From Sinorhizobium arboris LMG 14919 (GTDB taxonomy: Bacteria > Pseudomonadota > Alphaproteobacteria > Rhizobiales > Rhizobiaceae): 64,000 bases of DNA. A program made the position numbers and the translations under genes. The stretch is from positions 2,069,570-2,133,569 of the forward strand of contig NZ_ATYB01000014.1 in NCBI RefSeq assembly GCF_000427465.1. Reading direction: 5' to 3'. This document shows positions 19,032 through 28,283 of the stretch, in pieces (the stretch's first letter is position 1; each line of letters begins with the position of its first letter). The notes beneath the pieces are model-generated. The model was not told where the DNA came from. It did not search any database and was given only the letters and a program-made list of their open reading frames with translations.

Positions 19032-20246
19032 ATGGCCAAGAAGAAAGTCGCAATGCTGACGGCGGGCGGGCTCGCGCCGTGCCTTTCATCCGCTGTCGGC
19101 GGCCTGATCGAACGCTACACGGACATCGCGCCGGATTATGAGCTCGTGGCCTATCGTTCCGGCTATCAAGGCCTGCTTCTCGCCGACCGGATCGAAATCA
19201 CCCCGGCCATGCGCGAAAAGGCGCATGTGCTCCACCGCCACGGCGGATCGCCGATCGGCAACAGCCGCGTGAAGCTCACCAACACCGCCGATTGCGTGAA
19301 GCGCGGCCTGGTCAAGGAAGGCGAGAATCCGCTGCGCGTCGCGGCCGAGAGGCTCGCGGCCGACGGCATCAGCATCCTGCACACGATCGGCGGCGACGAT
19401 ACCAACACCACCGCGGCCGATCTCGCGGCCTATCTCGGCGCCAACGGCTACGACCTGACGGTCGTCGGCCTGCCGAAGACGGTCGATAATGACGTGGTGC
19501 CCATACGCCAGACGCTCGGCGCCTGGACGGCGGCCGAATACGGCGCGCGCTTCTTCGACCATGTCAGCAATGAGCAGAGCGCCGCGCCGCGCACCCTTGT
19601 GGTTCACGAGGTCATGGGCCGCCACTGCGGCTGGCTGACTGCGGCAACCGCGCGCGCCTATATCCAGCTGGCCGGCAACAAGGAATATGTCGACGGCTTC
19701 ATGATGAACGCACAGCTGAAGAACATCGACGGCCTCTACCTCCCCGAGATGAAGTTCGATCTCGAGGCTGAAGCCGAGCGTCTGCGCGAAGTGATGGATC
19801 GCGCCGGCTTCGTCACACTGTTCGTCAGCGAAGGCGCGTGCCTCGACGCTATCGTCGCCGAACGGGAGGCCGCCGGCGAAACGGTCAAGCGCGACGCGTT
19901 CGGACACGTGAAGATCGATACGATCAACGTCGGCAACTGGTTCTCCAAGCAGTTTGCGGCACTCCTCGGCGCCGAGCGCTCCATGGTGCAGAAGTCCGGC
20001 TACTATGCCCGCTCCGCACCCGCCAATGCCGACGATCTGCGTCTCATCCAGAGCATGGTCGACCTGGCGGTCGAGAGCGCGCTCAGCAAGACCTCCGGCG
20101 TGACAGGTCACGACGAGGACCAGGGCGGGCGGCTGCGCACGATCGAGTTCCCGCGCATCAAGGGTGGAAAGCATTTCGACACGTCCGTGAAGTGGTTCGG
20201 CGAGGTCATGGAAGTCGTCGGCCAGAAATGGCAGACCGCCGACTGA
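19032..20246 (+). CDS. pfp: Pyrophosphate--fructose 6-phosphate 1-phosphotransferase
   Basis: PPi-dependent phosphofructokinase, reversible between fructose 6-phosphate and fructose 1,6-bisphosphate. The 404-residue sequence has IGGDDTNTTAADLA near residue 117, where GGDDT replaces the GGDGS of ATP enzymes and marks PPi use. LPKTVDNDV near 150 holds the catalytic Asp, and EVMGRHCGWLTA near 195 completes the active site. A GAGGAGG ribosome site sits 5 nt before the ATG. It is monocistronic, with the divergent TerB/DnaJ gene 350 bp away. Rhizobia mostly use Entner-Doudoroff, so a reversible enzyme fits a gluconeogenic or anaplerotic role (inference). Confidence 0.93.
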   Translation: MAKKKVAMLTAGGLAPCLSSAVGGLIERYTDIAPDYELVAYRSGYQGLLLADRIEITPAMREKAHVLHRHGGSPIGNSRVKLTNTADCVKRGLVKEGENPLRVAAERLAADGISILHTIGGDDTNTTAADLAAYLGANGYDLTVVGLPKTVDNDVVPIRQTLGAWTAAEYGARFFDHVSNEQSAAPRTLVVHEVMGRHCGWLTAATARAYIQLAGNKEYVDGFMMNAQLKNIDGLYLPEMKFDLEAEAERLREVMDRAGFVTLFVSEGACLDAIVAEREAAGETVKRDAFGHVKIDTINVGNWFSKQFAALLGAERSMVQKSGYYARSAPANADDLRLIQSMVDLAVESALSKTSGVTGHDEDQGGRLRTIEFPRIKGGKHFDTSVKWFGEVMEVVGQKWQTAD

Positions 20247-20380
20247 CGAATCACGTGGGACGGTTCGCAGTTTCCTGAAACGGCGGACCGTTCCCCGTTG
20301 CTTCGGCCTCGACAGCAGTTGACGGCCGCGCTCCGCCGTGGCTCCCTCCTCTTCAGAAGCCATTCAACCGCGGAGCCCTC

Positions 20381-21016
20381 ATGTCCTTCGAACATTGGTT
20401 CGCCTTCGCCGCCGCGTCGGCGGTGCTGCTTGCGATTCCCGGACCCACGATCCTTCTCGTCATCTCCTACGCGCTCGGCCACGGGCGCAGGATCGCAGGC
20501 GCGACCGTAGCCGGTGTCGCTCTTGGCGATTTCACCGCAATGACCGCGTCGATGCTCGGCCTCGGCGCCCTGCTCGCGACCTCGGCGGCGATCTTCACCG
20601 TGCTGAAGTGGATCGGCGCCGCCTATCTCGTCTGGCTCGGCATCAAGCTCTGGAAGGCGCCCGTCGGCAGCGACAGCGGGAGCACCCTTGAAACGAGCCC
20701 GGCAGAAAGACCGCTGCGGATCTTCATCCACACTTATGCGGTGACCGCACTCAACCCGAAAAGCATTCTCTTCTTCGTGGCCTTCCTGCCGCAATTCCTC
20801 GACCTCTCGCGGCCGCTTTTCGCGCAGATGGCGATCTTCGAGGCAACGTTTCTGATACTCGCAACCATCAACGCGACACTCTATGCCTGGCTCGCCGCCG
20901 CTGCCGGAAGCACGATCCGCAAGCCGAAGATACGGCGCATCGTCAACCGTACCGGGGGATCGCTGCTCATCGGTGCCGGCCTGCTGACGGCCGGACTCAA
21001 GCGCGCCGCTTCGTGA
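20381..21016 (+). CDS. LysE/RhtB family amino-acid exporter
   Basis: A 211-residue inner-membrane protein with six hydrophobic segments and the LysE family N-terminal signature AIPGPTILLVISYALGHGRR near residue 20, followed by GDFTAMTASMLGLGALL. The family exports basic amino acids, homoserine or threonine. The actual cargo is unknown. A GGAG site lies about 6 nt before the ATG. It may be read through from pfp, 134 bp upstream, but there is no sign of a functional link. Confidence 0.88.
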   Translation: MSFEHWFAFAAASAVLLAIPGPTILLVISYALGHGRRIAGATVAGVALGDFTAMTASMLGLGALLATSAAIFTVLKWIGAAYLVWLGIKLWKAPVGSDSGSTLETSPAERPLRIFIHTYAVTALNPKSILFFVAFLPQFLDLSRPLFAQMAIFEATFLILATINATLYAWLAAAAGSTIRKPKIRRIVNRTGGSLLIGAGLLTAGLKRAAS

Positions 21017-21147
21017 AACACCCTTCCTGAAATGCCGCTCGCGCGCTTGCCGCAACCGGCGGCATAGGTTAATGGAGATTCAAGCGCAGCGGGTGGCAAC
21101 CGCTGATTTGCAGGGGCTACGGGGCCCAGAAGCACGAAAGTGACAGC

Positions 21148-22143
21148 ATGGCGAATTTCCGTACTCCCCTTTCGAAGCGGGCACTTGCCGCCGTGTCCCT
21201 TATGTCCCTGGCCGTTGCTTCCGGATGTTCTACGGTCGAGCATACCTCGCTTGCGGAGTTAACGGCCGTGCAGACGGTCACGCCCCTGCCGAAGCCCGGA
21301 ACGGAAACGACGGCCTATGCGCTGCCCGCACCGATCGGTGCAACGGAAAGCACGTCGGCTGCGCTGGCGGCGCAGAGTGCGTCGGCGGTGCCGGCAGGTG
21401 CCGCCGCAGCGTCGAATTCCCAAGCGGTGACACCGGCGACAGACACGACCCTTGCCTTCGCCGCACCCCAGTCGGTAGCCGTACCGGCGGCCAAGCCCGC
21501 CCAGGCCTTCGACGTGGCCATGGCGGCACCCGCCTCGGCAGATCTCTCCCGGGCAGCCGCGTCGCCAGCTCCTGAGACGGCTGCCGAACAGGCCGCCCCC
21601 GTCATCGGGGTCGCCGCCTCTTGGGAGTCGGATTTCGACACCGGCGAGCCGGTCGGTCTCGAGACGCTTGTCGCCAAGCGCATGATCGTTCCGACGGAGC
21701 GCCCGAAGACAGGTATGATCGGCACGGCAGTCGGCGCCGTCGCAAGCGTCATCCCCGATTCGCTGAAGCCGTCAAAAACACCGACGAGCTCGCGGCCCGA
21801 GCTGGACCGGCTGATCAAATATTATGCAGATCTGAACGGTCTTCCCCTGGAGCTCGTACATCGGGTGGTCAAGCGCGAGAGCAATTACAATCCGCGCGCC
21901 TATAGCAAAGGCAATTACGGGTTGATGCAGATTCGCTACAACACCGCCAGAGGCCTCGGCTACGACGGGCCGGCCGAAGGCCTCTTCGATGCGGAAACCA
22001 ACCTGAAATACGCGACCAAATACCTGCGCGGCGCGTGGATGGTTGCCGACAACCATCACGACGGCGCGGTGAAGCTCTATGCCAGCGGCTACTATTACCA
22101 TGCCAAACGCAAGGGGATGCTGGACGAGCTGAATATGAGGTGA
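21148..22143 (+). CDS. Lytic transglycosylase, probable lipoprotein, with SLT domain
   Basis: A 331-residue protein with a lipoprotein-like signal (SLAVASGCS, candidate lipid-modified Cys27), a long Ala/Pro/Thr-rich linker (about residues 30-200) and a C-terminal SLT domain: KRESNYNPRAYSKGNYGLMQI holds the catalytic Glu near residue 248, followed by KLYASGYYYHAK. Likely an outer-membrane-anchored murein lyase cutting glycan strands. The linker may span the periplasm. Its 3' end faces the serine hydrolase gene, 30 bp away. Confidence 0.85.
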   Translation: MANFRTPLSKRALAAVSLMSLAVASGCSTVEHTSLAELTAVQTVTPLPKPGTETTAYALPAPIGATESTSAALAAQSASAVPAGAAAASNSQAVTPATDTTLAFAAPQSVAVPAAKPAQAFDVAMAAPASADLSRAAASPAPETAAEQAAPVIGVAASWESDFDTGEPVGLETLVAKRMIVPTERPKTGMIGTAVGAVASVIPDSLKPSKTPTSSRPELDRLIKYYADLNGLPLELVHRVVKRESNYNPRAYSKGNYGLMQIRYNTARGLGYDGPAEGLFDAETNLKYATKYLRGAWMVADNHHDGAVKLYASGYYYHAKRKGMLDELNMR

Positions 22144-22173
22144 GCGCAAAGAGCGGTGGGTCCATGACCTCAC

Positions 22174-23535
22174 TCAGTCGAGCGCATCGATTATCCTCGC
22201 ATTCAGCTTCTGCACGTCGTAGCCGAGGCGCGACGGTGTCAGCCCCAGGCGTACGACCGCCAGACGAAGCGAGGGGACGAGCATGATCGCCTGCCCGTCA
22301 TGCCCAAGCATCCAGAACGTGTCGGGCGGAAAGTTTGCCGTTCCGGCGCGAGTACCATTTTCCTGGAGCCAGACCTGGCCGGAGCCGTAGTCGCCGCCGG
22401 AAGCCGACGAGGGCGTGCGCATAAAGGACACGTAACCTTCCGGCAGGAGCCGCCTCCCCTTCCAGCTCCCGTCCTGCAGCAGAAATTCGGCAAATCGCGC
22501 CCAATCCTGCGCCGACGCATACATGTAGGAGGAGCCCACGAAGGTACCGCTCGCATCCGTCTCCATCACGGCGCTCGTCATCCCAAGCGGGGCGAAGAGC
22601 GCCTCGCGCGGGTAGGAGAGCGCCTCGGCCGGATCGTCGAATGTCTGCATCCAGAGGCGGGACAGAAGATTGCTCGTGCCGCTCGAATAGGCGAATTTTG
22701 TGCCCGGAGGCGCTGCCAGCGACTTCGAGGCGACGAAGCCGGCCATGTCGCTTTCCAGATAGAGCATGCGCGTCACGTCCGTGACGTCGCCATAATCCTC
22801 GTTGAATGCGAGGCCGCTCTGCATCGCGAGAAGATCGGCAAGCTTGATGCGGGCCCGCGCGTCGCCGCTCCATTCGGCCATCAGATTGGTCCGGGCCAGA
22901 TCCATCCGCCCATCGGCAATGCGCAGGCCGATGATGGCCGCCGTCACGGACTTCGTCATCGACCAGCCGAGCAAGGGTGTGTTCCGGTCGAATCCTGGCG
23001 CATAGGTTTCGGCGACCAGCCTGCCGTCCCTGACGACTGCGATCGCGCGCAGACCCGGCCCCGCCAGGGCCGGGTCTTCGATCAGCATTTGGATGCTCGG
23101 ATCGATCTGAGACTTGCCCCCGTCCGGCCAGTTGACGTTCGGATCGACGGCGAGAGGCGCCGTTGCAGCCCCCGTCCCGCGCGTTCCCGCGATCGCCTCG
23201 GCGCTGCCTCCGCTCACATTGGCGCATCCCCGGCCGGGACGGTAGACGGCCCGAGCGGGTGCGGCAAAGCCCAGCATACGCGCGGTAACGCTCTGCCCTT
23301 CGCGGTCGACGGAAACGCGCACGAGCTTGAGCAGCGGATGCCCGGGCGCCTGGACATCTTCCGCCAGAACCTCCTGCGGATCCCGCCGCGCAAGGAATAC
23401 ATTGGAGCAGACAATTTTGGCGGCGTAGCCGTCGCCCACCTTGAGGAGTTCGGGCGGAAACAGCGCCAGCCAGCCGACGAAGCCAGCAACTGCCGCAACC
23501 GCCAAGCCGCCGAGCGTCTTCAGCAGACCCTTCAT
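22174..23535 (-). CDS. Serine hydrolase of the class C beta-lactamase / PBP-like family
   Basis: A 453-residue protein with an N-terminal membrane anchor (residues about 8-28) and a beta-lactamase fold. The Ser-x-x-Lys motif is GWSMTKSVTAAIIGLRIADG near residue 190, and the tyrosine motif is YSSGTSN near 275 (YxS/N type). The closing triad is probably HDGQ near 420, in place of KTG. Such proteins include esterases, D-aminopeptidases and 6-aminohexanoate-dimer hydrolase-like enzymes. True antibiotic hydrolysis is unlikely. AGGAGGG lies 8 nt before the ATG. Confidence 0.82.
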   Translation of the reverse strand: MKGLLKTLGGLAVAAVAGFVGWLALFPPELLKVGDGYAAKIVCSNVFLARRDPQEVLAEDVQAPGHPLLKLVRVSVDREGQSVTARMLGFAAPARAVYRPGRGCANVSGGSAEAIAGTRGTGAATAPLAVDPNVNWPDGGKSQIDPSIQMLIEDPALAGPGLRAIAVVRDGRLVAETYAPGFDRNTPLLGWSMTKSVTAAIIGLRIADGRMDLARTNLMAEWSGDARARIKLADLLAMQSGLAFNEDYGDVTDVTRMLYLESDMAGFVASKSLAAPPGTKFAYSSGTSNLLSRLWMQTFDDPAEALSYPREALFAPLGMTSAVMETDASGTFVGSSYMYASAQDWARFAEFLLQDGSWKGRRLLPEGYVSFMRTPSSASGGDYGSGQVWLQENGTRAGTANFPPDTFWMLGHDGQAIMLVPSLRLAVVRLGLTPSRLGYDVQKLNARIIDALD

Positions 23536-23544
23536 TCCCGCCCT

Positions 23545-23645
23545 CCTGCTTCCGATTGCGTGTCCCTGCGACGAAACATGCAGCCGATCGAAGTGCTACA
23601 GCAGCTTCGCGCGACCGCTGCACAAGACAATTGCATATTGGATCT
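23545..23645 (-). repeat. RIME-like repeat, inverted copy
   Basis: On the minus strand this stretch reads TGCAGCGGTCGCGCG, then GCTGTAGCACTTCGAT, GGCTGCATGTTTCGTC and finally AATCGGAAGC. It matches the consensus I recall for the common rhizobial repeat seen at 10484-10585. A 41-codon open frame on the plus strand (from 23578) lies inside it and is therefore not called. The remaining 23646-23902 interval carries the presumed btaA promoter. I see no gene and no convincing Pho box there. Confidence 0.5.
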
Positions 23646-23902
23646 GGCGCACGCTTTTTCCACTCTCGTTCCCGTGCCCGTCGTAGCGATAACGATGGCA
23701 TGAGAAGCCCTGCCACCCCACAACCGACAACGCCCGGGTCTGTAGAAGGAAACAGAATTCGATCGAAAGAAAAAGCCCCCAATGGATGCGGCGCGGCCGA
23801 TGGGGGGCGGTCGAAACGTGCGCAGCCTGTGCGAAACCTCGTCATCAAAGTGTAGCGGAGTCACCTTAGAAGCGGCTCAGTTTCAACTGGACGACAGGCA
23901 AG

Positions 23903-25153
23903 ATGACCGACTTCGCCCCAGATGCCGGCTTCGGCAAGAAGAACCCGAAACTGAAGAGCGCGCTCCTGCAGCATAAAGCTCTCTCCCTCGCCGGTCTCTC
24001 CGAACGCCTGTTCGGACTGCTCTTTTCCGGGCTCGTCTATCCGCAGATTTGGGAAGACCCGATCGTCGACATGGAGGCGATGCGGATCCGTCCTGGACAT
24101 CGCATCGTGACAATCGGTTCCGGCGGCTGCAACGTGCTGACCTATCTCTCCGCCGGGCCGGCCCGGATCGACGTGGTCGATCTCAATCCCCATCATATTG
24201 CGCTGAACCGGCTGAAGCTCGCGGCCTTTCGCCACCTGCCGAGCCACAAGGACGTGGTGCGGTTCCTCGCCGTCGAAGGAACGCGCTCGAACAGCCAGGC
24301 CTACGACGTGTTCTTGGCGCCGAAGCTCGATCCGGCAACCCGCGCCTACTGGAACGGCCGCGATCTCGCCGGCCGCCGGCGCATCGGCGTCTTCACGCGC
24401 AACATCTACCGCACCGGCCTGCTCGGCCGGTTCATTGCCGCAAGCCATCTTCTCGCACGGCTGCATGGAATCAACCCGGAAGACTTCGTAAAAGCGCGCT
24501 CCATGCGCGAACAGCGGCAGTTCTTCGACGATAAGCTCGCTCCGCTCTTCGAGCGGCCGGTGATCCGCTGGATCACTTGCCGGAAGAGCTCGCTCTTCGG
24601 CCTCGGCATCCCGCCGCAGCAATTCGACGAACTCGCGAGCCTGAGCCGGGAGAAATCCGTCGCCGCGGTGCTGCGCCACCGGCTGGAAAAGCTGACCTGT
24701 CATTTTCCCTTGCGCGAAAACTATTTCGCCTGGCAAGCCTTCGCGCGGCGTTATCCGCGGCCGGACGAGGGCGACTTGCCGCCCTATCTTCAGGCTTCGC
24801 GATACGAAGCAATTCGCAGCAACGCGGAGCGCGTCGAGGTCCACCATGCAAGCTTCACCGAGCTTCTCGCCGGCAAGCCCGCCGCCTCCGTCGACCGCTA
24901 CGTGCTTCTCGACGCGCAGGACTGGATGAGCGATCAACAATTGAACGACCTCTGGACCGAGATCACCCGCACCGCCGACGCCGGAGCCGCCGTGATCTTC
25001 CGCACGGCGGCAGAGGCGAGCATCCTGCCAGGGCGCCTCTCCACCGCCCTGCTCGATCAGTGGCACTATGATGCCGAGTCTTCTGCCCGGCTCGGTGCTG
25101 AGGACCGTTCGGCAATTTATGGCGGCTTCCACATTTACCGGAAGAAGGCCTGA
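23903..25153 (+). CDS. btaA: S-adenosylmethionine:diacylglycerol 3-amino-3-carboxypropyltransferase BtaA
   Basis: First enzyme of betaine lipid (DGTS) synthesis. It moves the aminocarboxypropyl group of SAM onto diacylglycerol to give diacylglycerylhomoserine. The 416-residue DUF3419 sequence contains FSGLVYPQIWEDPIVDMEAM near residue 40, the SAM-site GSGGCNVLTYLSAGPARIDVVDLNPHHIALN in two parts near 72-100, and LLDAQDWM near 335. The pair with btaB directly downstream (5-bp gap) confirms the call. In rhizobia DGTS replaces phospholipids under phosphate limitation through PhoB. I do not see a clean Pho box here. Confidence 0.93.
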   Translation: MTDFAPDAGFGKKNPKLKSALLQHKALSLAGLSERLFGLLFSGLVYPQIWEDPIVDMEAMRIRPGHRIVTIGSGGCNVLTYLSAGPARIDVVDLNPHHIALNRLKLAAFRHLPSHKDVVRFLAVEGTRSNSQAYDVFLAPKLDPATRAYWNGRDLAGRRRIGVFTRNIYRTGLLGRFIAASHLLARLHGINPEDFVKARSMREQRQFFDDKLAPLFERPVIRWITCRKSSLFGLGIPPQQFDELASLSREKSVAAVLRHRLEKLTCHFPLRENYFAWQAFARRYPRPDEGDLPPYLQASRYEAIRSNAERVEVHHASFTELLAGKPAASVDRYVLLDAQDWMSDQQLNDLWTEITRTADAGAAVIFRTAAEASILPGRLSTALLDQWHYDAESSARLGAEDRSAIYGGFHIYRKKA

Positions 25154-25158
25154 ACGCC

Positions 25159-25815
25159 GTGCAGACCGCGGATGAAGGCCACGCCCACCTCATGGATCGC
25201 ATGTATCGCTACCAGCGATACATCTATGATATCACGCGCAAATACTATCTCTTCGGCCGCGACACGCTGATCCGTGAATTGAGCCCGCCGCCGGGTGCAT
25301 CCGTGCTTGAAGTCGGCTGCGGCACGGGCCGCAATCTCGCCATGATCGGGAATCTCTACCCCGGTGCACGCCTCTTCGGCCTCGATATCTCGGCCGAGAT
25401 GCTGGCGACCGCCAGGACCAAGCTCCGGAGGCAGGGCCGGACGGACGCCGTATTGCGCGTCGCGGACGCGACCAACTTCACGGCCGCATCCTTCGACCAG
25501 GATGGGTTCGACCGGATCGTCATCTCCTACGCCCTGTCGATGGTTCCCGAATGGGAAAAAGCGATCGATGCAGCGATCGCCGCTCTTACGCCGGGCGGCT
25601 CGCTGCATGTTGCCGACTTCGGCCAGCAGGAAGGTTGGCCGGCCGGCTTCCGCCGCCTCCTCCAGACTTGGCTCGGACGTTTCCACGTCACCCCGCGCGA
25701 ATCGCTCTTCGACGTGATGCACGAAAAGGCCGAGAGAAATGGAGCTGCGCTCGAGGTCAGATCGCTGGGACGTGGTTATGCCTGGCTCGCAGTCTATCGC
25801 AGCGCAGCGCTTTAG
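25159..25815 (+). CDS. btaB: Diacylglycerylhomoserine N-methyltransferase BtaB
   Basis: Second DGTS enzyme: adds three methyl groups to diacylglycerylhomoserine with SAM. The 218-residue class I methyltransferase has motif I SVLEVGCGTGRNLAMIG near residue 48, an acidic LFGLDISAEML near 75, and VISYALSMVPEWEKA near 118. The GTG at 25159 gives this length. An ATG 33 bp further in is possible. It follows btaA by 5 bp, so co-translation is likely. Confidence 0.92.
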   Translation: MQTADEGHAHLMDRMYRYQRYIYDITRKYYLFGRDTLIRELSPPPGASVLEVGCGTGRNLAMIGNLYPGARLFGLDISAEMLATARTKLRRQGRTDAVLRVADATNFTAASFDQDGFDRIVISYALSMVPEWEKAIDAAIAALTPGGSLHVADFGQQEGWPAGFRRLLQTWLGRFHVTPRESLFDVMHEKAERNGAALEVRSLGRGYAWLAVYRSAAL

Positions 25816-25974
25816 GGGCGACGGAGGAGAGCGTCCGGTGCAATTCACACTTGAGCTAACGCAATTTTTACGATGATATGGTGAAAAGGAGGTCACGCCT
25901 CCCTGGGGGACATCATCAATCATGGAAACCATCGCGTGAGGCAGGATCGTCGTTCGTCTCCAAACGGAACCCCC

Positions 25975-26760
25975 ATGCGCCGGCTTCTCCTGGCTTTGTT
26001 GCCCATCGCCACCATTCTCTCCTCCTGCACCTCCACCGATTACGACCTCGTCAAGACGGCTTCCATACAGCCGCGCTTCCACGATACCGATCCGCAGGAC
26101 TTCGGCGACCGCACGCCGCACCATCACAGTGTCCACGGGATCGACGTCTCCAAGTGGAATGGCGACATCGATTGGCGCAAGGTGAAGAGTTCCGGCGTAT
26201 CCTTCGCATTCATCAAGGCGACCGAGGGCAAGGACCGGCTCGACACGCGCTTCCACGAATACTGGCAGCAGGCGCGTGCCGTCGGTCTCGCCTATGCGCC
26301 CTATCATTTCTTTTATTTCTGCTCCACCGCCGACGCCCAGGCCGACTGGTTCATTGCCAACGTACCGAAGAGCGCCGTCCATCTGCCGCCCGTCCTGGAC
26401 GTCGAATGGAATGGCGAATCCAAGACCTGCCGCCACCGGCCCTCGCCCGAAACCGTGCGGTCCGAAATGAAGCGGTTCATGGACCGGCTCGAGGCCCACT
26501 ACGGCAAACGGCCGATCATCTACACGTCCGTCGACTTCCACCGCGACAATCTGGTCGGCGCCTTCAACGACTATCATTTCTGGGTGCGCTCGGTCGCCAA
26601 GCACCCGAAGGACATCTACGTCGATCGCCGCTGGGCCTTCTGGCAATATACCAGCACCGGCGTGATCCCCGGCATCCAGGGCAGCACCGATATCAACGCC
26701 TTCGCCGGTTCCTCAAGGAACTGGCAGAAGTGGGTCGCGACCGTTTCGCAGACAAGGTAG
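25975..26760 (+). CDS. GH25 lysozyme-like muramidase, probable lipoprotein
   Basis: A 261-residue protein with a lipoprotein signal (LLALLPIATILSSCTS, lipidated Cys near residue 18) and a GH25 domain: HGIDVSKWNGDIDWRKVK near residue 50, FAFIKATEGKD near 70, VLDVEWN with the catalytic Asp/Glu near 142, then KRPIIYTSVDF and FWQYTSTGVIPGI. GH25 enzymes hydrolyse the MurNAc-GlcNAc bond. I chose the ATG at 25975 over a GTG 39 bp upstream because it puts the signal peptide at the N terminus. It acts outside the inner membrane, probably for cell-wall remodelling. Confidence 0.87.
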   Translation: MRRLLLALLPIATILSSCTSTDYDLVKTASIQPRFHDTDPQDFGDRTPHHHSVHGIDVSKWNGDIDWRKVKSSGVSFAFIKATEGKDRLDTRFHEYWQQARAVGLAYAPYHFFYFCSTADAQADWFIANVPKSAVHLPPVLDVEWNGESKTCRHRPSPETVRSEMKRFMDRLEAHYGKRPIIYTSVDFHRDNLVGAFNDYHFWVRSVAKHPKDIYVDRRWAFWQYTSTGVIPGIQGSTDINAFAGSSRNWQKWVATVSQTR

Positions 26761-26897
26761 ACCAGACGACCGCGCGGCATGGTCCGCATTTTCTTCATTC
26801 GGTCATAATGCTTTGAGAGAGCATCGATAGATTTCGTCTTCGACAGGCTTCAGGCCCGGCGGCATTCCTGTTCGGCCGGCCATGGAAAGGAATTGTA

Positions 26898-28115
26898 ATG
26901 ACAGGCACAGCCCGCAAAGCCCTTCTCTCCTTTGGATTACTCGCGATTGCGGGCGCGCCGGCTCTGGCGCAAGCCCCGGCTCAGCCAGAGAATCCGGCCG
27001 CTGCGTGCGGCGGCGAGCTCGGCGCTTTCCTCGAAGGCGTCAGGGCCGAAGCGGTCGCAAAGGGCATTCCCGCAGAGGTCGCCGACCGGGCTCTTGCAGG
27101 TACCGCAATCGATCAGAAGGTGCTCAGCCGCGACCGCACGCAGGGCGTGTTCAAGCAGACCTTCACCGAGTTCTCGAAACGGACCGTCAGCAAGTCGCGC
27201 CTCGACATCGGTACGCAGAAGATGCGGGAATATGCCGATGTCTTCGCCCGGGCCGAGCAGGAATTCGGCGTTCCGGCGCCCGTGATCACGGCATTCTGGG
27301 CGATGGAGACCGACTTCGGCGCAGTGCAGGGCGACTTCAACACCCGCAACGCGCTGGTGACGCTGGCGCACGACTGCCGCCGGCCGGAAATGTTCCGGCC
27401 GCAACTGCTCGCCGCGATAGAGATGGTGCAGCACGGTGATCTCGATCCCGCGACGACGACCGGCGCATGGGCTGGCGAGATCGGCCAGGTCCAGATGCTG
27501 CCGGAAGACATCATCGCCTATGGCGTCGATGGCGACGGCGACGGCCACGTCAATCTCAAGAAGAGTTCTCCCGACGCCATCATGACGGCGGCGAAATTCA
27601 TCCAGAGCCTGGGTTTCAAAGCCGGCGAACCGTGGATTCAGGAGGTCAGCGTTCCGGACCAGCTGCCGTGGGAAAAGACGGGCCTGCAGTCCGGCATGAC
27701 GGCTGGCGACTGGTTCGCCCTCGGCGTCACGCCGCGTGACGGCAACACCGCCAACAGTGGGCTCGAAACCTCGCTGGTGCTCCCCCAGGGCCGCAAAGGC
27801 GCTGCCTTCCTGACCTATCCGAACTTCAAGATCTATCTCGAGTGGAATCAGTCCTTCATCTACACGACGTCGGCCGCCTATTTCGCGACCCGGCTCGCCG
27901 GTGCGCCGCCCTATCAGCAGGGCAACCCGGAACCGGGGCTCGGCGACGCCGAGATGAAGGCCCTGCAGACCAGATTGCAGGCGCTCGGTCATGACGTCGG
28001 CAAGATCGACGGCATTCTCGGCTCGGGTACGCGGGCAGCGCTGCAGAAGGAGCAGCTGAAGCTCGGGCTTCCCGCCGACGGCTGGGCGACGCCGGGTCTG
28101 CTGGAGGCGCTCTGA
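26898..28115 (+). CDS. Lytic murein transglycosylase, MltB family, with C-terminal peptidoglycan-binding domain
   Basis: A 405-residue secreted protein: signal peptide ending at APALAQ (about residue 25), GH103 catalytic domain with ITAFWAMETDFGAVQGDFNTRNALVTLA holding the catalytic Glu near residue 135 in two parts, GQVQMLPEDI near 195, and DGDGHVNLKKSSPDAIMTAA near 215. A PG_binding_1 repeat (MKALQTRLQALGHDVGKIDG to the end) follows. It cleaves glycan strands to 1,6-anhydromuramyl products. AAAGGA lies 8 nt before the ATG. It follows the GH25 gene by 137 bp on the same strand and may share its role. Confidence 0.9.
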   Translation: MTGTARKALLSFGLLAIAGAPALAQAPAQPENPAAACGGELGAFLEGVRAEAVAKGIPAEVADRALAGTAIDQKVLSRDRTQGVFKQTFTEFSKRTVSKSRLDIGTQKMREYADVFARAEQEFGVPAPVITAFWAMETDFGAVQGDFNTRNALVTLAHDCRRPEMFRPQLLAAIEMVQHGDLDPATTTGAWAGEIGQVQMLPEDIIAYGVDGDGDGHVNLKKSSPDAIMTAAKFIQSLGFKAGEPWIQEVSVPDQLPWEKTGLQSGMTAGDWFALGVTPRDGNTANSGLETSLVLPQGRKGAAFLTYPNFKIYLEWNQSFIYTTSAAYFATRLAGAPPYQQGNPEPGLGDAEMKALQTRLQALGHDVGKIDGILGSGTRAALQKEQLKLGLPADGWATPGLLEAL

Positions 28116-28184
28116 GCGCGATTTCCCTGCGAAGCGGTTCCGTCCGGAGTCAGGCGCCCGAATCTCTCTCCTCCGCGGAGCGAC

Positions 28185-28216
28185 GCAAGAAGCGGGTGGC
28201 AACACCCGCGTCTTGC
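28185..28216. terminator. Stem-loop downstream of the MltB-type gene
   Basis: GCAAGA-A-GCGGGTG pairs with CACCCGC-G-TCTTGC around a GCAA tetraloop: 13 base pairs with one mismatch. It lies 70 bp past the transglycosylase stop. No long U tract follows, so it may be a terminator or a remnant of a palindromic repeat. Confidence 0.45.
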
Positions 28217-28283
28217 GATATTGCTTGCACAATTCTGAATTGTCGGGCCCTCTATCCCGGCTAAGCTGCTGCGCAGGCAAGAT

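Noticed and set aside
23578..23703. 41-codon plus-strand frame upstream of btaA
   Set aside because: It lies mostly inside an inverted RIME-like repeat and has no good ribosome site.
23861..25132. 423-codon minus-strand frame opposite btaA
   Set aside because: btaA on the plus strand has clear family motifs and the btaB partner. The opposite frame is a shadow.
25885..25906. GGAGGTCACGCCTCC hairpin before the GH25 gene as a riboswitch or leader
   Set aside because: Five-base-pair stem only, with no conserved motif around it.
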